From Pseudomonadota bacterium (GTDB lineage Bacteria; Pseudomonadota; Alphaproteobacteria; Caulobacterales; Caulobacteraceae), in assembly GCA_021808285.1 (NCBI GenBank), contig JAKBBV010000012.1, positions 1 to 61,745 of the forward strand: a stretch of 61,745 nucleotides of DNA. Direction: 5' to 3'. Position numbers and translations under genes: made by a program. Of the stretch, positions 60,799 through 61,745 are shown in pieces. The notes below the pieces were generated by a model that worked only from the letters and a program-made list of their open reading frames with translations, was not told where the DNA came from and did not search any database. Numbering within the stretch: position 1 is the stretch's first letter; the number at the start of each line of letters is the position of its first letter.

Positions 60799-61745
60799 AT
60801 GCGCAACTTCTGGTCACAAAGCTTGGCTATGGCGCGGCGCATGCGAGACGACCGACTGACTTCGTGGCGGCGCGGCTGCGGCCTTCGCTTCGCCCTTGCG
60901 TTGAGCCTGGGCCTGACCGCCCTGTCAGTGGGTGGCGGGGCGCGCGCCCAGCAGAAGGCGCCCTTCGACCTGGCGGGCCCGGCCCTGCAGGTCCAGGTCA
61001 TCCGCGCCGGCCGCGCCTATCCGATCTCCCGGACGCCAAATCTTCTGGAGGGGGATGATCTGCAGATCGGAGCCGACTTCTCGGCCGGGCAAGGGGCCAG
61101 ATATCTCCTCGTCGTCGTCTTCCTGCGCGGCGCCACCAATCCGCCGCCGAAAAGCTGGTTCTTCGGACTGAAGTCCTGGGAGCATGGCGGCCAGAGTGTG
61201 CTCAGGGTTCATGTTCCTCAGGGCGCGGCCCAGGCTCTGATTCTCCTGGCGCCCCACACAAATGCGGATTTCGACACCCTGCGAGACGCCGTCCGCGCCC
61301 GCCCCGGCGCCTTCGTGCGCGCCTCTCAAGACCTCAATCAGCTGGGTCACGATCGCAGCCGCCTCTACGCCTACCTCGCCGCGATCCGTGAAACCGAGCG
61401 AGACGATCCTGCCAAGCTCCAGACCGTCTCCACGGCCCTCGCCCTGACGCTGGGCATCAAGATCGACCAGAGCTGCTTCGACAGGAGCCCTGACCTGCAG
61501 GCGGCCTGCCTGATGCAGGGCCAGGACTCCCTGGTTCTGGCCACGGGCGACACTCAAGACCTTGTCGGTCGCCTCGCCTCCGGGGCCACGGCCGATCTCA
61601 TGACCCAGCTGGGCTATGTGCCTCAGATGGGCGCCGGCGCCTACAGCCCCTATGTGGGGGCGGTTCTGGATATCGCCCGGCTGCTCGACTCCCTGGGCGT
61701 GGCCAAGTTTCAGTACATTCCCGCTCTTGCCGCCCCGGATGGGGC
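60799..61745 (+). CDS. Secreted protein of unknown function (partial, runs off the end)
   Basis: The reading frame is open from ATG 60799 (GGGAGA 6 bases upstream) to the window edge, at least 315 residues. ATGs at 60829 and 60841 are alternatives. A signal peptide (LRFALALSLGLTALSVGGGARAQ) is followed by a beta-rich segment (ALQVQVIRAGRAYPISRTP; YLLVVVFLRG; SWFFGLKSW) and a helical region with Cys (DQSCFDR ... AACLMQGQDSLV). I recognise no family. It has no overlap with the preceding SDR (46-base gap). Confidence 0.75.
   Translation, partial: MRNFWSQSLAMARRMRDDRLTSWRRGCGLRFALALSLGLTALSVGGGARAQQKAPFDLAGPALQVQVIRAGRAYPISRTPNLLEGDDLQIGADFSAGQGARYLLVVVFLRGATNPPPKSWFFGLKSWEHGGQSVLRVHVPQGAAQALILLAPHTNADFDTLRDAVRARPGAFVRASQDLNQLGHDRSRLYAYLAAIRETERDDPAKLQTVSTALALTLGIKIDQSCFDRSPDLQAACLMQGQDSLVLATGDTQDLVGRLASGATADLMTQLGYVPQMGAGAYSPYVGAVLDIARLLDSLGVAKFQYIPALAAPDG

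Overview
The window is about 62 kb of GC-rich bacterial chromosome, dense with genes and with very short intergenic gaps. Gene content and order point to an alphaproteobacterium of the Caulobacterales (Caulobacter or Phenylobacterium type). The evidence is the murA - DUF2948 - hisD - UPF0262 - low-molecular-weight phosphatase - infA block, the gyrA - coaD - cyclophilin - cyclophilin ... queA - tgt block, NodT-type outer-membrane factors, and an alphaproteobacterial LexA box (GTTC-N7-GTTC) upstream of ssb. This placement is inferred from composition and synteny, not from a database search. I see no transposase, integrase, phage gene, CRISPR array or replication origin. ATGA stop/start overlaps are very common and mark many translationally coupled pairs.

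Layout. 1-366: the end of uvrB. 634-6485: a complete hydrophobe/amphiphile-type RND efflux operon (adaptor, pump, outer-membrane channel). 6501-10619 (minus): ccmF-ccmG-ccmH-ccmI for cytochrome c maturation, without ccmE next to it. 10796-18761: exported enzymes, namely a Tat-type berberine-bridge-like FAD oxidase, an alpha/beta hydrolase, two amidohydrolases in tandem (the second without the metal-ligand motif) and a DUF885 peptidase-like protein. 18799-20983: a crotonase, HspQ and phenylalanine hydroxylase. 21105-24516: an operon of circularly permuted ATP-grasp, alpha-E and transglutaminase genes, a widespread but poorly understood amidoligase system; its transglutaminase ends in a His/Gln tract. 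24595-26205: two proteins of unknown function flanking tRNA-Lys.

26202-37386 (minus): tgt and queA, then an L,D-transpeptidase, an SDR, a c-type cytochrome with a Tat-exported flavin amine oxidase, two cyclophilins, coaD, gyrA (Leu at the position of E. coli Ser83) and ssb under a LexA box. 37538-38994 (minus): a lipoprotein, a membrane-anchored protein and infA. 39140-43974: an LGFP-repeat-like secreted protein on the plus strand, then on the minus strand the phosphatase (no ATG/GTG/TTG start before its catalytic loop), UPF0262, hisD, DUF2948, murA and a small basic ORF. 44074: tRNA-Thr. 44402-50582: a second RND system of the heavy-metal (CzcA/CusA) type, with its outer-membrane factor divergent. 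50637-56389 (minus): a beta-barrel porin, an aminotransferase with an amino-acid permease, and a slipin with a YtrA-type GntR regulator whose start codon lies in a perfect inverted repeat. 56471-61745 (plus): an Ig-like protein, aldo/keto reductase, alpha/beta hydrolase, an unknown protein, an SDR and a secreted protein cut by the window edge.

Themes. Envelope traffic dominates: two tripartite pumps, many exported hydrolases and oxidoreductases, and cytochrome c maturation that could serve the cytochrome at 29726. The least explained units are the ATP-grasp/alpha-E/transglutaminase operon, the flavoenzyme-cytochrome pair, the active/degenerate amidohydrolase pair and the GntR-slipin unit. No gap between genes exceeds 300 bases with the starts chosen here.
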